Below, one piece after another: positions 63,068 to 64,000 of a DNA stretch of 64,000 bases. This DNA comes from JBBQER01 sp052148155 (GTDB taxonomy: Bacteria; Actinomycetota; Acidimicrobiia; IMCC26256; PALSA-610): positions 62,001 through 126,000 of the forward strand of contig JBKQIY010000251.1 of the NCBI GenBank assembly GCA_052148155.1, written 5' to 3'. Each line of letters starts with the position of its first letter. Within the stretch, counting starts at the first letter, position 1. A model generated the notes under the pieces. The model was not told where the DNA came from. It was given only the letters and a program-made list of their open reading frames with translations, and ran no database searches. A program made the translations under genes and the position numbers.

Positions 63068-63670
63068 GTGGCCCGGGTACTGGTAATCGACAACTACGAC
63101 TCGTTCGTCTACAACTTGGTGCAGTATCTCGGTGAGCTCGGCGCCGAGCCGATCGTGCACCGCCACGACGCGATCACCCTCGACGACATGGACGAGATCG
63201 ATCCCGACGCGGTGCTGATCTCACCTGGTCCGGGCCGTCCGAGCGACGCCGGACTGTCGAACGACGCGATCCGCCATTTCGGCGAACGGGACGTCCCGGT
63301 CCTCGGCGTGTGCCTCGGGCTGCAATGCATCGGCGAGCTGTACGGCGGTCGTGTCGTGCGCGCCCCCCACGTCATGCACGGCAAGACGTCGGAGATCCGC
63401 CACAACGGTGTCGGCGTGTTCGCGGGACTTCCGAGCCCGCTCACCGCGACCCGCTACCACTCGCTGGTGGTCGAACGCGACTCGGTTCCCGCGGTGCTCG
63501 AGGTGACGGCCGAATCGGAGGACGGGTTGGTGATGGGCCTGCGCCACCGCGACTTTCCGATCGAAGGCGTGCAGTTCCATCCCGAGTCGATCCTCACCGA
63601 CGCCGGTCACGATCTGTTACGTAACTTCCTCGGGGCTATGCCCGTGGGAGATGTGCCCGACCCCGGGTGA
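63068..63670 (+). CDS. glutamine amidotransferase of anthranilate / aminodeoxychorismate synthase
   Basis: 200 residues from a GTG. VLVIDNYDSFVYNLVQYLGE, LISPGPGRPSDAG, the nucleophile region GVCLGLQC with Cys82, and EGVQFHPESILT with the catalytic His-Pro-Glu: complete class I amidotransferase of the TrpG/PabA type. It supplies ammonia to chorismate for anthranilate or p-aminobenzoate. The partner synthase subunit is not in the window, so pabA and trpG cannot be told apart. Its 3' end overlaps the mutY gene by 35 bases tail to tail. Confidence 0.94.
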   Translation: MARVLVIDNYDSFVYNLVQYLGELGAEPIVHRHDAITLDDMDEIDPDAVLISPGPGRPSDAGLSNDAIRHFGERDVPVLGVCLGLQCIGELYGGRVVRAPHVMHGKTSEIRHNGVGVFAGLPSPLTATRYHSLVVERDSVPAVLEVTAESEDGLVMGLRHRDFPIEGVQFHPESILTDAGHDLLRNFLGAMPVGDVPDPG

Positions 63671-64000
63671 CTTGGGCGAGACCGTCTTCGAGCAGCGTCG
63701 CGAGCACGTCGGCGTCGAGTTCGGCCGCGCGGACCGAACCGGCGCGCAACTGGGCGAGGACGTCGCCGCGCCGCTGACGGAACGATCCGGCGTAGGGCGC
63801 TTGGCGGTGTCGGGTTTCGTCGGCCAGCTCACCTCGCGTCGCGCAGCCACCGACGATCGGACAGCCGTCACATCGAGGCGTACGTGCAGTGCAGACAACG
63901 GCTCCGAGATCCATGAGCGCAAGCAGCCGGTCCCGTCCGGTGAGCGGCGCCGCGATCGCGACGGCGGCCGCTTCCGCTTCGAGCTGCGAGAGGCGTACGC
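63636..64000 (-). CDS. mutY: A/G-specific adenine glycosylase, 3' part (MutY)
   Basis: The frame is open to the right window edge, so the gene is partial here (121 codons visible). LALMDLGAVVCTARTPRCDG and CPIVGGC show the C-x6-C-x2-C-x5-C iron-sulphur loop of MutY, preceded by the ALMDLGA helix. The C-terminal sequence (RRGDVLAQLRAGSV) is short, without the full Nudix-like domain of E. coli MutY, as is common in actinobacteria. It removes A from 8-oxoG:A mispairs. Convergent and overlapping with the amidotransferase gene. Confidence 0.88.
   Translation of the reverse strand, partial: VRLSQLEAEAAAVAIAAPLTGRDRLLALMDLGAVVCTARTPRCDGCPIVGGCATRGELADETRHRQAPYAGSFRQRRGDVLAQLRAGSVRAAELDADVLATLLEDGLAQVTRGRAHLPRA

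Noticed and set aside
1..64000. CRISPR array, IS element or prophage
   Set aside because: No regularly spaced direct repeats of 24-40 bases, no transposase, integrase or phage structural gene was seen in any frame.

Overview
The window is a G+C-rich stretch (roughly two thirds G+C by eye) from an actinobacterium, most likely class Acidimicrobiia. The grounds are many GTG starts, a crgA gene beside a pabA/trpG-type gene, SARP and TetR regulators, F420-type luciferase-family enzymes, and a secreted protein ending in 42-residue NGYWLV-DGGIF-FGDA repeats of a kind I associate with Acidimicrobiia (from memory, not a search). No rRNA gene, complete tRNA, CRISPR array or transposase gene was found.

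0-8 kb: scattered genes with long gaps. These are a small secreted protein, an alpha/beta hydrolase, small hypotheticals including two related mini membrane proteins, a DUF1003 protein, a GAF-PAS-GGDEF diguanylate cyclase with an intact I-site, an ASCH protein and an SDR. 8-16 kb: five minus-strand genes, all membrane or secreted (DUF2142, GH43 with a coiled-coil stalk, a stalk-only protein, a fascin-like beta-trefoil protein, a beta-propeller lipoprotein). They lie between two diverged direct repeats, each ending in a sequence like the 3' half of tRNA-Ala(TGC), so this may be an old genomic island. 16.5-20.7 kb: a secreted FnIII-like protein, then a 1.76 kb segment bounded by about 50-bp inverted repeats holding a three-gene DUF4395 operon and a decayed sulfatase, then a secreted phosphate-binding-like protein with a clear terminator.

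20.8-28.6 kb: a methyltransferase divergent from a giant SARP/AAA/TPR regulator, a gene graveyard with regulator fragments, a two-gene nucleotidyltransferase module and an antibiotic-nucleotidyltransferase-like gene. 28.8-42.2 kb: a PlsC-like acyltransferase, an alpha-fucosidase, a redox cluster (DsbA/FrnE, acyl-CoA dehydrogenase-like, LLM), a K+ channel next to a CorA-like transporter with a GQN instead of GMN motif, an LCP protein and a beta-class DNA methyltransferase.

42.8-57.8 kb: a Tet(M)/OtrA-like ribosomal protection GTPase preceded by a 36-codon overlapping leader ORF, a TrkA-type K+ channel, a methyltransferase, a FemAB-like protein, a carotenoid oxygenase, a thioesterase, an FG-GAP/NGYWLV secreted protein followed by a lipoprotein with a catalytically dead Lon-like domain, and a PhyH dioxygenase/TetR divergent pair with a clear operator. 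57.8-64 kb: a DNA methylase with an extra C-terminal domain overlapping a possible nuclease partner (a candidate restriction-modification pair), then housekeeping-like genes: histidine phosphatase, thiolase, a zinc-ribbon membrane protein, crgA, pabA/trpG and the 3' part of mutY.
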